Shown here: positions 1 through 8,839 of the stretch, in pieces
Layout of the letters: the number at the start of each line of letters is the position of its first letter
Numbering within the stretch: position 1 is the stretch's first letter
Translations under genes and position numbers: made by a program
The notes under the pieces: generated by a model
Database searches by the model: none
What the model saw: only the letters and a program-made list of their open reading frames with translations
What the model was told of the DNA's origin: nothing
NCBI GenBank assembly: GCA_000803105.1
Contig: JTDA01000002.1
Span: 1 to 64,000, forward strand
DNA: 64,000 nt
Source: Coprobacter secundus
GTDB taxonomy: Bacteria > Bacteroidota > Bacteroidia > Bacteroidales > Coprobacteraceae
Direction: 5' to 3'

Positions 1-22
1 AAAAAAATGTAAAAAAAATTAA

Positions 23-60
23 AACAGTTTTTATGCTGTAATAAAAACTGTTCTTTTTTA
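23..60 (+). terminator. Hairpin terminator at window edge
   Basis: An 11-bp perfect inverted repeat (AACAGTTTTTA at 23-33 and TAAAAACTGTT at 42-52) is followed by CTTTTTT. It probably ends a plus-strand gene lying before the window. The assignment to a gene is inference. Confidence 0.6.
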
Positions 61-105
61 AAAAACACTTCATACTTTGAGAACAAAAAATATGAAGTGT
101 TTTTT
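61..105. terminator. Bidirectional hairpin terminator
   Basis: A 14-bp perfect inverted repeat (AAAAACACTTCATA at 61-74, TATGAAGTGTTTTT at 91-104) has an A-run on the left and a T-run on the right, so it can work in both directions. With the hairpin at 23-52 it forms a double terminator that isolates the next gene from upstream transcription. Confidence 0.65.
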
Positions 106-254
106 ATGTACATATAAATAGCCTCTCCAAAACTTTTTCTATTTTAAATAATAACAAAAAGTTGTATCTTCACAGCGAAAAATACATTTTTACAAAATGG
201 AGACCTTTCACATAAAAAATAATTAGTAAAAAGAGTATAAATTGTAATCTCTAC

Positions 255-285
255 TTTGCAAAATTGTATTTTTTATATACATTTG
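255..285 (+). promoter_or_regulatory. Bacteroides-type promoter of the AAA+ ATPase gene
   Basis: TTTG at 255-258 and TACATTTG at 278-285 are separated by 19 bp, matching the Bacteroidota -33/-7 consensus. The -7 box lies 22 bp before the GTG at 308, so the 5' leader would be short. This supports the GTG start. Confidence 0.6.
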
Positions 286-307
286 TGCCGCATTATAATA
301 TTGTGAA

Positions 308-1486
308 GTGGAAGCATTTTTTAGGACACACAAATATCTGGTTGAGCACACCAGTTCTCCGGTTAAAAGAGAATTGATGCAAGAAATTAACTGGGATAAC
401 CGGCTTATAGGAATAAAAGGAAGCCGGGGAGTAGGTAAAACTACATTCCTCCTTCAATATGCAAAAGAAAATTTCGGTACTGACAGATCTTGTCTATACA
501 TAAATTTAAACCATTTATATTTTACTGAACGAACATTAGCCGATTTTGCAGATGAATTTCGAGTAAAAGGGGGTAAAACTCTGCTTATTGATCAAGTTTT
601 TAAATATCCCAATTGGTCTAATGAACTTAAATATTGCTATGATAATTTTCCTGAATTAAAAATTGTGTTTACCGGTTCGTCTGTCATGCGACTAAAAGAG
701 GAAAACCCGGTACTTTCAGGATTAGTAGACTCATACAACTTAAGAGGTTTCTCATTTCGAGAATATTTAAATTTAATGGCTGGGACAGATTTCCCCTCAT
801 TCAAATTAGAAGAACTATTAGATAATCATACAAAGATAGCCGAAGACATATGCAGCAAGGTAAAACCTTTAGCATATTTCCAAGATTATTTGCACCATGG
901 ATTTTATCCGTTTTTTTTAGAAAAACGCAATTTTTCTGAAAACCTGATAAAAACCATAAATATGATGATGGAGGTAGATATATTATTCTTAAAACAAATA
1001 GAACTTACATATTTACCTAAAGTACGAAAATTACTTTACTTACTATCGATAAATGCTCCTTGTGCTCCAAATGTAAGTCAATTGAGTAAAGAAATACAAA
1101 CATCAAGAGCCACAGTAGTAAATTATATAAAATATTTAAAAGATGCACGGCTTATCAATATGCTTTATCCAATTAATGAAGAATTTCCGAAAAAACCTGC
1201 AATGGTATATATGCATAATACAAATCTCATGTATCCGATGCGTCCTTCTCAAGTAGGAGAACAAGCGGTAAGAGAAACATTCTTCTACAATATCCTGCAT
1301 AAGGATAACCGGTTGAACAAAGGAGAACGAAATGCTCAATTTTTGGTGAATCAAAAATATAATTTCAGAATTGAAGGGGAAAATATCCGAAGAAGGGCTA
1401 ACCCAGACTTATATTATGCCGTGGATATGATAGAAACTGGATACGAAAATAAAATTCCACTCTGGCTCTTCGGCTTTTTATATTGA
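308..1486 (+). CDS. AAA+ family ATPase, DUF4143 type
   Basis: Predicted ATP-binding protein of the AAA family found in many copies in Bacteroidota; cellular role unknown. The Walker A motif GSRGVGKTT lies near residues 38-46. The Walker B-like stretch LLIDQVFKYPNW (about residue 91) has Gln where most AAA+ proteins have Glu; I recall related Bacteroides proteins with Gln here, so this may be normal for the subgroup. The region after about residue 250 looks like the winged-helix and DUF4143 part. The start is GTG at 308, because an in-frame stop lies only 12 bp upstream and a consensus promoter ends at 285. It stands alone, 60 bp before nifJ, and could be read together with it. Confidence 0.8.
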   Translation: MEAFFRTHKYLVEHTSSPVKRELMQEINWDNRLIGIKGSRGVGKTTFLLQYAKENFGTDRSCLYINLNHLYFTERTLADFADEFRVKGGKTLLIDQVFKYPNWSNELKYCYDNFPELKIVFTGSSVMRLKEENPVLSGLVDSYNLRGFSFREYLNLMAGTDFPSFKLEELLDNHTKIAEDICSKVKPLAYFQDYLHHGFYPFFLEKRNFSENLIKTINMMMEVDILFLKQIELTYLPKVRKLLYLLSINAPCAPNVSQLSKEIQTSRATVVNYIKYLKDARLINMLYPINEEFPKKPAMVYMHNTNLMYPMRPSQVGEQAVRETFFYNILHKDNRLNKGERNAQFLVNQKYNFRIEGENIRRRANPDLYYAVDMIETGYENKIPLWLFGFLY

Positions 1487-1546
1487 TTTAAGTAACGAGA
1501 TTCTCAAATTTTCAAATATAATTTAGAATATGACCAAACAAAAAAA

Positions 1547-4500
1547 ATGTTAACCTGTGACGGTAATCAGGCAGCAGCTCATATCTCGTATATGTTCAGC
1601 GAAGTAGCTGCTATTTACCCCATCACACCCTCCTCTACTATGGCAGAATATGTAGACGAGTGGGCTGCCGCAGGACGCAAAAACATCTTCGGCGAAACTG
1701 TATTAGTGCAGGAAATGCAATCAGAGGCAGGAGCTGCAGGAGCCGTTCACGGTTCATTGCAAGCCGGTGCATTAACAACCACCTACACGGCCTCTCAAGG
1801 ACTACTACTAATGATCCCGAACATGTACAAAATTGCCGGTGAATTTCTTCCGTGTGTATTTCATGTTTCGGCTCGTACATTAGCATCTCACGCTCTTTGT
1901 ATTTTTGGTGACCACCAAGATGTAATGTCTACACGCCAAACAGGCTTTGCTATGTTAGCCGAAGGTTCAGTTCAGGAAGTTATGGACTTGGCAGGAGTAG
2001 CACACTTATCTACGATCAAAGCAAGAGTTCCCTTCGTTAATTTCTTTGACGGTTTCCGTACTTCTCATGAAATACAGAAAATCGAAATGCTTGAAAACGA
2101 AGATTTAGCTCCGCTTATAGATCAAAAAGCTCTACAAGAATTCCGTGACCGCGCATTAAATCCGGAAAAACCAGTGGCACGCGGTATGGCTGAAAATCCG
2201 GATACATTCTTCCAACACAGAGAATCATGTAACAGTTACTACGAAGCTGTTCCTGCTATCGTTGAAGAATACATGAACGAAATATCCAAAATTACCGGCC
2301 GCAAATACGGATTATTCAACTACTATGGAGCAGAAGATGCCGACCGCGTAATCATTGCCATGGGCTCTGTTACAGAAGCAGCTCGTGAAGCTATAGACTA
2401 TCTCATGTCTAAAGGTGAAAAAGTCGGATTAGTATCAGTACATCTATATCGTCCATTCTCTGCAAAACATTTCTTAGCTGCAGTCCCCAAAACAGCCAAG
2501 AAAATTGCAGTCCTTGACAGAACCAAAGAACCAGGTGCAACTGGTGAGCCATTATATCTTGATGTCAAAGATGTATTCTACGGACAAGAAAACGCTCCAG
2601 AGATTGTAGGTGGACGCTATGGATTAGGCTCTAAGGACACCACTCCTGCCCAAATTCTTTCTGTATTTGAGAATTTAGCATTACCAATGCCTAAAAATAA
2701 CTTTACTATCGGTATCGTTGACGATGTAACTTTCACATCTTTACCTCAAAAAGAAGAAATTGCTCTTGGAGGAGAAGGCATGTTTGAAGCTAAATTTTAC
2801 GGATTGGGTGCAGATGGCACTGTAGGGGCAAATAAAAACTCTGTAAAAATCATTGGAGATAATACAGACAAACACTGCCAGGCTTACTTCTCTTATGACT
2901 CAAAAAAATCTGGAGGTTTCACTTGTTCTCATTTACGCTTTGGCGATAGTCCTATACGTTCTACTTATTTAGTAAATACTCCTAATTTCGTAGCTTGCCA
3001 TGTACAAGCATACCTTCGCATGTATGATGTAACACGCGGTTTACGGGAAAATGGTACATTCTTACTGAATACAATCTGGAGCGAAGAAGAATTAGCAAAA
3101 CATCTACCTAATAAAGTAAAACGCTATTTTGCTCAAAAAAATATCTCTGTTTACTATATCAATGCAACTCAAATTGCCCAAGAAATAGGATTAGGTAATC
3201 GTACCAATACCATATTACAATCGGCATTTTTCCGCATTACAGGAGTAATTCCTGTTGATTTGGCTATCGAACAAATGAAAAAGTTCATCGTAAAATCTTA
3301 CGGAAAAAAAGGAGAGGATATTGTAAACAAAAATTATGCTGCAGTTGACCGTGGTGGTGAATATAAACAACTGACTGTAGACCCAAGTTGGGCTAATCTA
3401 CCTGATGATGAAATCATTGCAAATAATGATCCAGCATTCATCAATGAAGTAGTACGCCCAATCAATGCTCAAGATGGGGACCTTCTTCCTGTCTCTGCAT
3501 TTAAAGGAATCGAAGATGGAACTTGGCCACAAGGTACTGCTAAATACGAAAAACGCGGTGTAGCAGCATTTGTTCCAGAATGGACACCTGAAAATTGTAT
3601 CCAATGTAACAAATGTGCTTATGTTTGTCCACATGCTTCAATCCGCCCATTTGTACTTGATGCAACAGAGCAATCTGGAGCAAACTTCCCGTCTATAAAG
3701 GCCGTAGGTAAAGCATTTGACGGTATGACATTCCGCATGCAAGTAGACGTCTTAGACTGTTTAGGTTGTGGTAATTGTGTCGATGTATGTCCCGGTAACA
3801 AGAATGGCAAAGCTCTAGCAATGAAAACTCTTGAATCTCAATTGCCTGAAGCTAGCAATTGGACATACTGTATTGATAACGTAAAGAGCAAACAACATCT
3901 AGTAGATATCAAAGCTAATGTAAAAAATTCACAATTTGCCACTCCACTATTTGAGTTCTCTGGAGCTTGTTCTGGTTGTGGTGAAACTCCATACGTAAAA
4001 TTAATTTCTCAATTATTTGGAGATCGTGAAATGGTTGCAAATGCAACAGGATGCTCTTCTATATATTCTGGGTCCATACCCTCAACACCTTATACTACAA
4101 ACGAAAAAGGCCACGGGGTTGCATGGGCAAACTCATTATTTGAGGACTTCGCTGAATTTGGCATGGGTATGAGTCTCGCTGTTGAAAAAATGCGTGAACG
4201 TATTGTTAAACTAATGAATCAAGCCATAGAAAGCGATAATTGTCCATCTGAAACCAAAGAACTTTTTAAAGAATGGATTGCAGATAAAGATAATACAGAA
4301 CGTTCTATTGAGCTTGAAGCCAAAATTACTCCTATCGTAACAGCTAATGCTGATAAATGTGATATTTGTAAAGAAATAGCGTCTTTGTCTAAATTCTTAA
4401 TCAAAAAATCTCAATGGATTATTGGTGGTGACGGAGCTTCTTATGATATAGGATTTGGAGGTCTTGACCATGTATTAGCATCCGGTAAAAATGTAAATAT

Positions 4501-5077
4501 CCTAGTATTAGATACTGAAGTTTACTCTAATACTGGTGGGCAGGCATCTAAAGCTACCCCTGTAGGAGCAATTGCCAAATTTGCTGCAGCCGGTAAACGT
4601 GTACGCAAAAAAGATTTGGGTCTTATAGCATCAACCTATGGATATGTGTATTGCGCACAAATCGCAATGGGTGCAGATCAAGCTCAAACCTTAAAGGCTA
4701 TCCGTGAAGCAGAAGCTTACAACGGTCCTTCTATTATTATTGCCTATGCACCATGTATCAACCACGGCTTGAAAAAAGGTATGGGTAAGGCACAAGCTGA
4801 AGAAGCTGCAGCTGTTGAATGCGGATATTGGCATTTATGGCGCTATAACCCAATGTTGGAAGCCGAAGGTAAAAATCCATTCACACTGGACAGCAAAGAG
4901 CCTCAATGGGATAAATTCGAAGACTTCCTTAAAGGTGAGGTACGTTATGCATCAGTAATGAAGCAATATCCTCAAGAAGCAGAAGAACTCTTCCAAGCAG
5001 CCAAAGAAAATGCAAAATGGCGCTATAATAACTACAAACGTTTAGCAAAACAACAATGGGGAGTAGATCAGGACTAA
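1547..5077 (+). CDS. nifJ: Pyruvate:ferredoxin (flavodoxin) oxidoreductase
   Basis: Single-chain PFOR: oxidises pyruvate with CoA to acetyl-CoA and CO2, reducing ferredoxin; cytoplasmic, central to anaerobic energy metabolism. At 1176 residues it has the full length of the family. Two ferredoxin-type 4Fe-4S clusters are ligated by C684/C687/C690/C694 and C738/C741/C744/C748. The proximal cluster ligands C808, C811, C836 and C1070 match the spacing of the Desulfovibrio africanus enzyme. The thiamine diphosphate site is GGDGASYDIG with a downstream SNTGGQASK. The start is uncertain: an ATG at 1530 would give MTKQKK ahead of MLTCDGN, as in relatives, but an A8 run (1540-1547) puts it out of frame and it stops after seven codons. 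ATG 1547 is therefore used. Confidence 0.95.
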   Translation: MLTCDGNQAAAHISYMFSEVAAIYPITPSSTMAEYVDEWAAAGRKNIFGETVLVQEMQSEAGAAGAVHGSLQAGALTTTYTASQGLLLMIPNMYKIAGEFLPCVFHVSARTLASHALCIFGDHQDVMSTRQTGFAMLAEGSVQEVMDLAGVAHLSTIKARVPFVNFFDGFRTSHEIQKIEMLENEDLAPLIDQKALQEFRDRALNPEKPVARGMAENPDTFFQHRESCNSYYEAVPAIVEEYMNEISKITGRKYGLFNYYGAEDADRVIIAMGSVTEAAREAIDYLMSKGEKVGLVSVHLYRPFSAKHFLAAVPKTAKKIAVLDRTKEPGATGEPLYLDVKDVFYGQENAPEIVGGRYGLGSKDTTPAQILSVFENLALPMPKNNFTIGIVDDVTFTSLPQKEEIALGGEGMFEAKFYGLGADGTVGANKNSVKIIGDNTDKHCQAYFSYDSKKSGGFTCSHLRFGDSPIRSTYLVNTPNFVACHVQAYLRMYDVTRGLRENGTFLLNTIWSEEELAKHLPNKVKRYFAQKNISVYYINATQIAQEIGLGNRTNTILQSAFFRITGVIPVDLAIEQMKKFIVKSYGKKGEDIVNKNYAAVDRGGEYKQLTVDPSWANLPDDEIIANNDPAFINEVVRPINAQDGDLLPVSAFKGIEDGTWPQGTAKYEKRGVAAFVPEWTPENCIQCNKCAYVCPHASIRPFVLDATEQSGANFPSIKAVGKAFDGMTFRMQVDVLDCLGCGNCVDVCPGNKNGKALAMKTLESQLPEASNWTYCIDNVKSKQHLVDIKANVKNSQFATPLFEFSGACSGCGETPYVKLISQLFGDREMVANATGCSSIYSGSIPSTPYTTNEKGHGVAWANSLFEDFAEFGMGMSLAVEKMRERIVKLMNQAIESDNCPSETKELFKEWIADKDNTERSIELEAKITPIVTANADKCDICKEIASLSKFLIKKSQWIIGGDGASYDIGFGGLDHVLASGKNVNILVLDTEVYSNTGGQASKATPVGAIAKFAAAGKRVRKKDLGLIASTYGYVYCAQIAMGADQAQTLKAIREAEAYNGPSIIIAYAPCINHGLKKGMGKAQAEEAAAVECGYWHLWRYNPMLEAEGKNPFTLDSKEPQWDKFEDFLKGEVRYASVMKQYPQEAEELFQAAKENAKWRYNNYKRLAKQQWGVDQD

Positions 5078-5091
5078 TTAGAATCTTGATA

Positions 5092-5143
5092 CAATAAATA
5101 AAAATGGAGTATCTCTGACAGAGATACTCATTTTTATTTATTG
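5092..5143 (+). terminator. Strong terminator after nifJ
   Basis: A hairpin of about 25 bp (arms 5092-5117 and 5119-5143, one bulged base) carries the core GTATCTCTG / CAGAGATAC and AT-rich outer parts ending in a T-rich tract. It starts 15 bp after the nifJ stop codon and may work in both directions. Confidence 0.8.
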
Positions 5144-5199
5144 TACTATACAACATTACCTATTTTCTGCATTTAACAAAAGGAAGAAATAAATGCATA

Positions 5200-5213
5200 A
5201 AAATGCGCATTTT
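5200..5213. promoter_or_regulatory. 14-bp perfect palindrome upstream of the gdh promoter
   Basis: AAAATGCGCATTTT is a perfect palindrome with an extra half copy (AAATGC) just to the left. It sits 77 bp before the -7 box of the glutamate dehydrogenase gene, a position suitable for a regulator site. No protein can be assigned. Confidence 0.25.
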
Positions 5214-5266
5214 GACATGAAATCAAATAAAAACTATTTATTTGTTATTTTTATTACAAAAATACT

Positions 5267-5297
5267 TGCAAATATCAAATTATTTATTGTACATTTG
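5267..5297 (+). promoter_or_regulatory. Bacteroides-type promoter of the first glutamate dehydrogenase
   Basis: TTG at 5267-5269 and TACATTTG at 5290-5297 are spaced by 20 bp, matching the -33/-7 consensus. The predicted transcript would have a leader of about 85 nt before ATG 5392. Confidence 0.6.
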
Positions 5298-5391
5298 CAT
5301 CGAAATGAAAGAAACATATCATTTTGATATCAAACCGAATCAAAGATGATAATTCAATTAGAACTTATAACTATATAAAAAGAATAATACA

Positions 5392-6726
5392 ATGAATGTA
5401 CAAAATGTATTAAGCGAACTGAAAAGACGCTTTCCGAATGAACCTGAATATCATCAGGCTGTAGAAGAAGTGTTATCAACAATTGAAGATGCTTATAATG
5501 AACATCCTGAATTTGACCGTTTCAATCTAATTGAAAGGCTTTGTATACCTGACCGCATTTTTTCATTCCGCGTAACTTGGATGGATGACAAAGGAAAAGT
5601 TCATACCAACATGGGATACCGGATACAACACAATAACGCTATTGGTCCATATAAAGGAGGAATTCGTTTTCACTCTTCTGTAAATTTATCGATTTTAAAA
5701 TTTCTTGCATTTGAACAAACATTCAAAAATGCTTTGACAACACTTCCTATGGGCGGAGGAAAAGGAGGTTCAGACTTTAATCCAAAAGGGAAATCTGACA
5801 CAGAAATTATGCGTTTTTGCCAAGCTTTCGTTACCGAATTATGGCGTCACATAGGTCCAGAAACCGACGTTCCTGCTGGAGATATAGGCGTAGGAGGACG
5901 TGAAGTAAGCTATATGTATGGCATGTATAAAAAACTTGCCCGCGAGAACACAGGAACATTCACAGGCAAAGGCCTTGAATTTGGAGGCTCTTTAATCCGT
6001 CCAGAAGCTACAGGATACGGTAACGTATATTTTCTTCTCGAAATGTTAAAAACTCGTAACATTGACATTAAGGACAAAGTTGTTACAGTTTCAGGTTCAG
6101 GTAATGTTGCTCAGTATACAGTAGAAAAATTGATCAGCTTAGGGGCTAAAGTCGTTACAATGTCTGACAGTAACGGATACATTTACGATCCAGATGGTAT
6201 TGATGAAAAGAAACTCAAGTACATATTTGAGCTTAAAAACCTTTATCGTGGACGTATTAAAGAATATGCAGAAGAATTTGGCTGCAAATATGTTGAAGGT
6301 GGACGTCCATGGAATGAAAAATGTGATATTGCTATGCCGAGTGCTACTCAAAATGAATTAGATGGAGATGACGCACGTGCTTTATTAGCAAACGGCTGTA
6401 TAGCTGTATCAGAAGGAGCTAATATGCCGTCGACTCCCGAAGCAATTGACGAATTCTTGAAAGCAAAAATCTTATATGCTCCGGGCAAAGCTGCTAATGC
6501 AGGAGGAGTCTCAGTCAGCGGTCTCGAAATGACCCAAAATGCAATTAAGCTAAGTTGGACAAAAGAAGAAGTTGACGCTCGACTGAAACAGATCATGTTT
6601 GATATCCACTCCCAATGCTGCCGTTATGGAAAAGAAAACGATGGATATGTAAATTACGTGAAGGGAGCTAATATTGCAGGATTTATGAAAGTAGCTAAAG
6701 CAATGATGGCTCAAGGTGTACTCTAA
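5392..6726 (+). CDS. gdhA: Glutamate dehydrogenase, probably NADP(H)-dependent
   Basis: Hexameric-type glutamate dehydrogenase of 444 residues interconverting 2-oxoglutarate plus ammonia and glutamate; cytoplasmic nitrogen assimilation. Catalytic residues are in place: K88 (GPYKGGIRFH), K112, K124 (PMGGGKGG) and D164 (VPAGD), one residue offset from the Clostridium symbiosum enzyme. The Rossmann segment reads VSGSGNVAQY followed by VTMSDSNG, closely like the NADP-dependent Escherichia coli GdhA, so NADP(H) use is inferred. A paralogue of identical length lies at 18485-19819 with a different nucleotide-binding segment. The gene has its own promoter and terminator and is monocistronic. Confidence 0.93.
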   Translation: MNVQNVLSELKRRFPNEPEYHQAVEEVLSTIEDAYNEHPEFDRFNLIERLCIPDRIFSFRVTWMDDKGKVHTNMGYRIQHNNAIGPYKGGIRFHSSVNLSILKFLAFEQTFKNALTTLPMGGGKGGSDFNPKGKSDTEIMRFCQAFVTELWRHIGPETDVPAGDIGVGGREVSYMYGMYKKLARENTGTFTGKGLEFGGSLIRPEATGYGNVYFLLEMLKTRNIDIKDKVVTVSGSGNVAQYTVEKLISLGAKVVTMSDSNGYIYDPDGIDEKKLKYIFELKNLYRGRIKEYAEEFGCKYVEGGRPWNEKCDIAMPSATQNELDGDDARALLANGCIAVSEGANMPSTPEAIDEFLKAKILYAPGKAANAGGVSVSGLEMTQNAIKLSWTKEEVDARLKQIMFDIHSQCCRYGKENDGYVNYVKGANIAGFMKVAKAMMAQGVL

Positions 6727-6735
6727 AAATATCTG

Positions 6736-6793
6736 CTCTCAATAAAAGAGAATTCAAAGAAGGATATCCCTTTGAGTTCTTTTTTATTGAGAG
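6736..6793 (+). terminator. Terminator after the first glutamate dehydrogenase
   Basis: Long hairpin with arms 6736-6759 and 6770-6793 (CTCTCAATAAAA pairs with TTTTATTGAGAG, then CAAAG with CTTTG), ending in a T-rich right arm. It begins 9 bp after the stop codon. Confidence 0.75.
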
Positions 6794-7434
6794 TATTTTA
6801 CACTTAATAGTCTAATTTCAAAACTGATAATTATCCAGTCATATACAAAAAAAGCATTAATACTATTTTTATAAGCAGCCATTATCTCTGTATATATATC
6901 CATCTCAAACAAACTACCTTTTGAATTTTCCCAATATACATATTTGGTTGAAATGAATCATACCCTAAAGTATGTTATTTTTATCTTTCTAACGTTTTCT
7001 TTCATACCAACATAATTTCCAACAAACAAATTCTAAAGGTCTTATATTTGTTATAAATCAATCGTGAAATAGCCCAAACTATTTTAACCCCTTATCTTTT
7101 CAAGAATCTAAAATCTATCGATAAGTGTAATATATCTATCATCTTTTACACTTACATTTTAATATTAATCCTTTTCCAAAAAATAAAATACAAACAATAA
7201 AACACCTTTCCGAAACCAACACAAATCCAAATAGTGTGGTATAACAAGGAAAAGTTTAGAAAAGAACAATAATAAATATCTATATCAAAAATAATACACA
7301 CTAACAGGACGGCAAATAATTATTAAGACGTCAGAAGGTACTACAAAACGGCACTCTGAATCTTTCTATCCAATTTAAATAAAATGATACTCCCAAATAC
7401 TCTCTACAATTTTTACCGACTATGAAGGTAATTT
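6794..7434. other. Gene-free AT-rich intergenic region
   Basis: About 640 bp between the gdh terminator and the end of the XRE regulator gene. I see no credible coding region. The only structure noted is a 9-bp inverted repeat (TAAGTGTAA at 7122-7130, TTACACTTA at 7146-7154) with no T-run. It may be decayed sequence. Confidence 0.5.
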
Positions 7435-7884
7435 TTATTTATCGGATTCTTTCAGCTCTTCCAATTTACTTATAAAAACACTAATCTTATTCTTTAAAGA
7501 TTCCAAATCTCCATCTAACAATGCTAAAAACTCTTTAAACATTAACTGCATATTTTCACAAGTTTTATATTCTTCTGAAGGTTCTGCAAAAGTTTGAGAA
7601 ACAAATTCCTCACGCTCTAGATAATCACTTGAACTATTTTCTTGGTTTTCATTTTCATCCGTTAACACAACCTTTTTCTCAAAAAAATCTTCAATCGACA
7701 AGCCATACCGATTACAGATTTTCAATAAAACACCAATATTCAAGTTCCCGCCTCTAACTGCTTTTCCAATAGTATTCTTATCTATCTTTAAATCAGCAGC
7801 TGCAGCTTTATAAGTAATCCCTCTTTTTTGGAGAAACTCTCTAAAATTATCCCCAGTATAGCTCGTACGAATTATTTTCGCCAT
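7435..7884 (-). CDS. XRE-type helix-turn-helix transcriptional regulator
   Basis: A 149-residue protein with an N-terminal helix-turn-helix of the Cro/C1 (XRE) kind at about residues 12-66: REFLQKRGITYKAAAADLK, then KNTIGKAVRGGNLNIGVLLK and CNRYGLSIEDFF. A polar linker (residues 75-105, rich in E, N and S) leads to a C-terminal helix with coiled-coil character that may dimerise it. It is divergent from a small gene at 8049, and a perfect palindrome lies 45 bp before its start, so autoregulation and control of the neighbour are likely. The target genes are not known. Confidence 0.75.
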   Translation of the reverse strand: MAKIIRTSYTGDNFREFLQKRGITYKAAAADLKIDKNTIGKAVRGGNLNIGVLLKICNRYGLSIEDFFEKKVVLTDENENQENSSSDYLEREEFVSQTFAEPSEEYKTCENMQLMFKEFLALLDGDLESLKNKISVFISKLEELKESDK

Positions 7885-7927
7885 GTTAAAAAATCTTTAA
7901 CTAATAAATATCTACTGATTTTATATA

Positions 7928-7961
7928 CAAATACAAAACTAAATTGTTAGTTTTGTATTTA
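7928..7961. promoter_or_regulatory. Perfect palindromic operator candidate between divergent genes
   Basis: Arms AAATACAAAACTAA (7929-7942) and TTAGTTTTGTATTT (7947-7960) are perfectly complementary over 14 bp with a 4-bp spacer. It lies between the XRE gene (start 7884, minus) and the 85-residue gene (start 8049, plus). Each arm also contains TAGTTTTG, a match to the -7 consensus TAnnTTTG, one on each strand (7934-7941 minus, 7948-7955 plus). A bound dimer would then cover both -7 boxes. No good -33 box was found for either. Confidence 0.5.
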
Positions 7962-8048
7962 CTAATATACAAATTTTTAAGGATATAAGCATCTGTGTTT
8001 TTCTCTTTCAAATTTGTAAGCTAAAAGACAACTACTTATTTCATCACT

Positions 8049-8306
8049 ATGGAAGAGGCATTATTAGATAATTTAAAGAAATTACAAGAAAAATGTGAAG
8101 AAAGGCATATAAATTATGGGTTGTTCATTTGCGACAAGCCTCACTCTGTAACAGGAGCCGCAAATTTTACATTAGAGGAAATTTCTATTATGATAGAAAA
8201 CATTGCAAGATCTCTTCCATTAAAGCATATTCAATTCATTCAACACATTTTGTCATTAGTTGCCAAAGAAAAACAGCACGAAACAAACAAAGAAAAAGTT
8301 AACTAA
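8049..8306 (+). CDS. Small protein of unknown function (85 aa)
   Basis: I do not recognise this family. The predicted protein is soluble and mostly helical (MEEALLDNLKKLQEKCEERH at the start, a lysine-rich end), with no signal peptide or membrane segment and two cysteines. It is divergent from the XRE regulator with a shared palindromic control region, which suggests it is a regulated partner. It ends 27 bp before the convergent Nudix gene. It could be a spurious ORF, but the position and even amino acid use favour a real gene. Confidence 0.5.
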   Translation: MEEALLDNLKKLQEKCEERHINYGLFICDKPHSVTGAANFTLEEISIMIENIARSLPLKHIQFIQHILSLVAKEKQHETNKEKVN

Positions 8307-8333
8307 ATCCAAAGTTCTTCACTATATTTTCTA

Positions 8334-8828
8334 TCAAAGTTTCATCAATGAAAATTCATATTCAAAATTGGGAGTAAAAACATCACGTTTGAGAAAGTTT
8401 TTTATCTCAGAAATAGTCCAAAAACGGCCTTCTGTAACCTCATCCAAATCAGGAATTATAACTCCATTATATATTGTACGATAAGAATTAACTAATTCCC
8501 TTTCTATATCTGATTCAAAAATATAGTGGAACCATAATTGTGCCTCAAAACCAAATATTCCTAATTCTTCTCGACTCTCTCGATAAAGTGCGTCTTCAAT
8601 TTTTTCTCCGTAATTAACATGTCCACCTACAGCAGTATCCCACTTTCCTGGTTGTATATCCTTCTGTTTTGACCTTTTTTGCAAAAACAACTCTCCTTTC
8701 TCATTAAAGACATGTAAATGAACAACCGGATGCAAAATCTTCGATCCATTATGGCACTCATAACGCGTAGTTTTCCCAATAGTGTTTCCATTCTCATCTA
8801 TCACCGGAAAATATTCTATTGTCCTCAT
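8334..8828 (-). CDS. Nudix hydrolase, isopentenyl-diphosphate isomerase-like
   Basis: A 164-residue Nudix-fold protein. The Nudix box runs from G69 to I91 with the pattern G-x5-E-x7-R-E-x2-E-E-x-G (E75, R83, E84, E87, E88), which binds the divalent metal needed to cleave a nucleoside diphosphate linked to another moiety. Preceding features such as HLHVFNEKGELFLQKRS and PGKWDTAVGGH resemble the Idi/YfcD subgroup. The substrate cannot be read from the sequence. Its start is 11 bp from the end of topB on the same strand, so the two are probably cotranscribed. Confidence 0.85.
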   Translation of the reverse strand: MRTIEYFPVIDENGNTIGKTTRYECHNGSKILHPVVHLHVFNEKGELFLQKRSKQKDIQPGKWDTAVGGHVNYGEKIEDALYRESREELGIFGFEAQLWFHYIFESDIERELVNSYRTIYNGVIIPDLDEVTEGRFWTISEIKNFLKRDVFTPNFEYEFSLMKL

Positions 8829-8839
8829 ATATATCCAAT

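Noticed and set aside
91..105. Repeat unit of a CRISPR or mobile element at the left edge
   Set aside because: The two inverted repeats are different in sequence and each ends in a T-run; they are terminators.
575..615. Inactive AAA+ ATPase because of Gln in Walker B
   Set aside because: Related Bacteroidota proteins appear to carry the same residue, so inactivity cannot be claimed.
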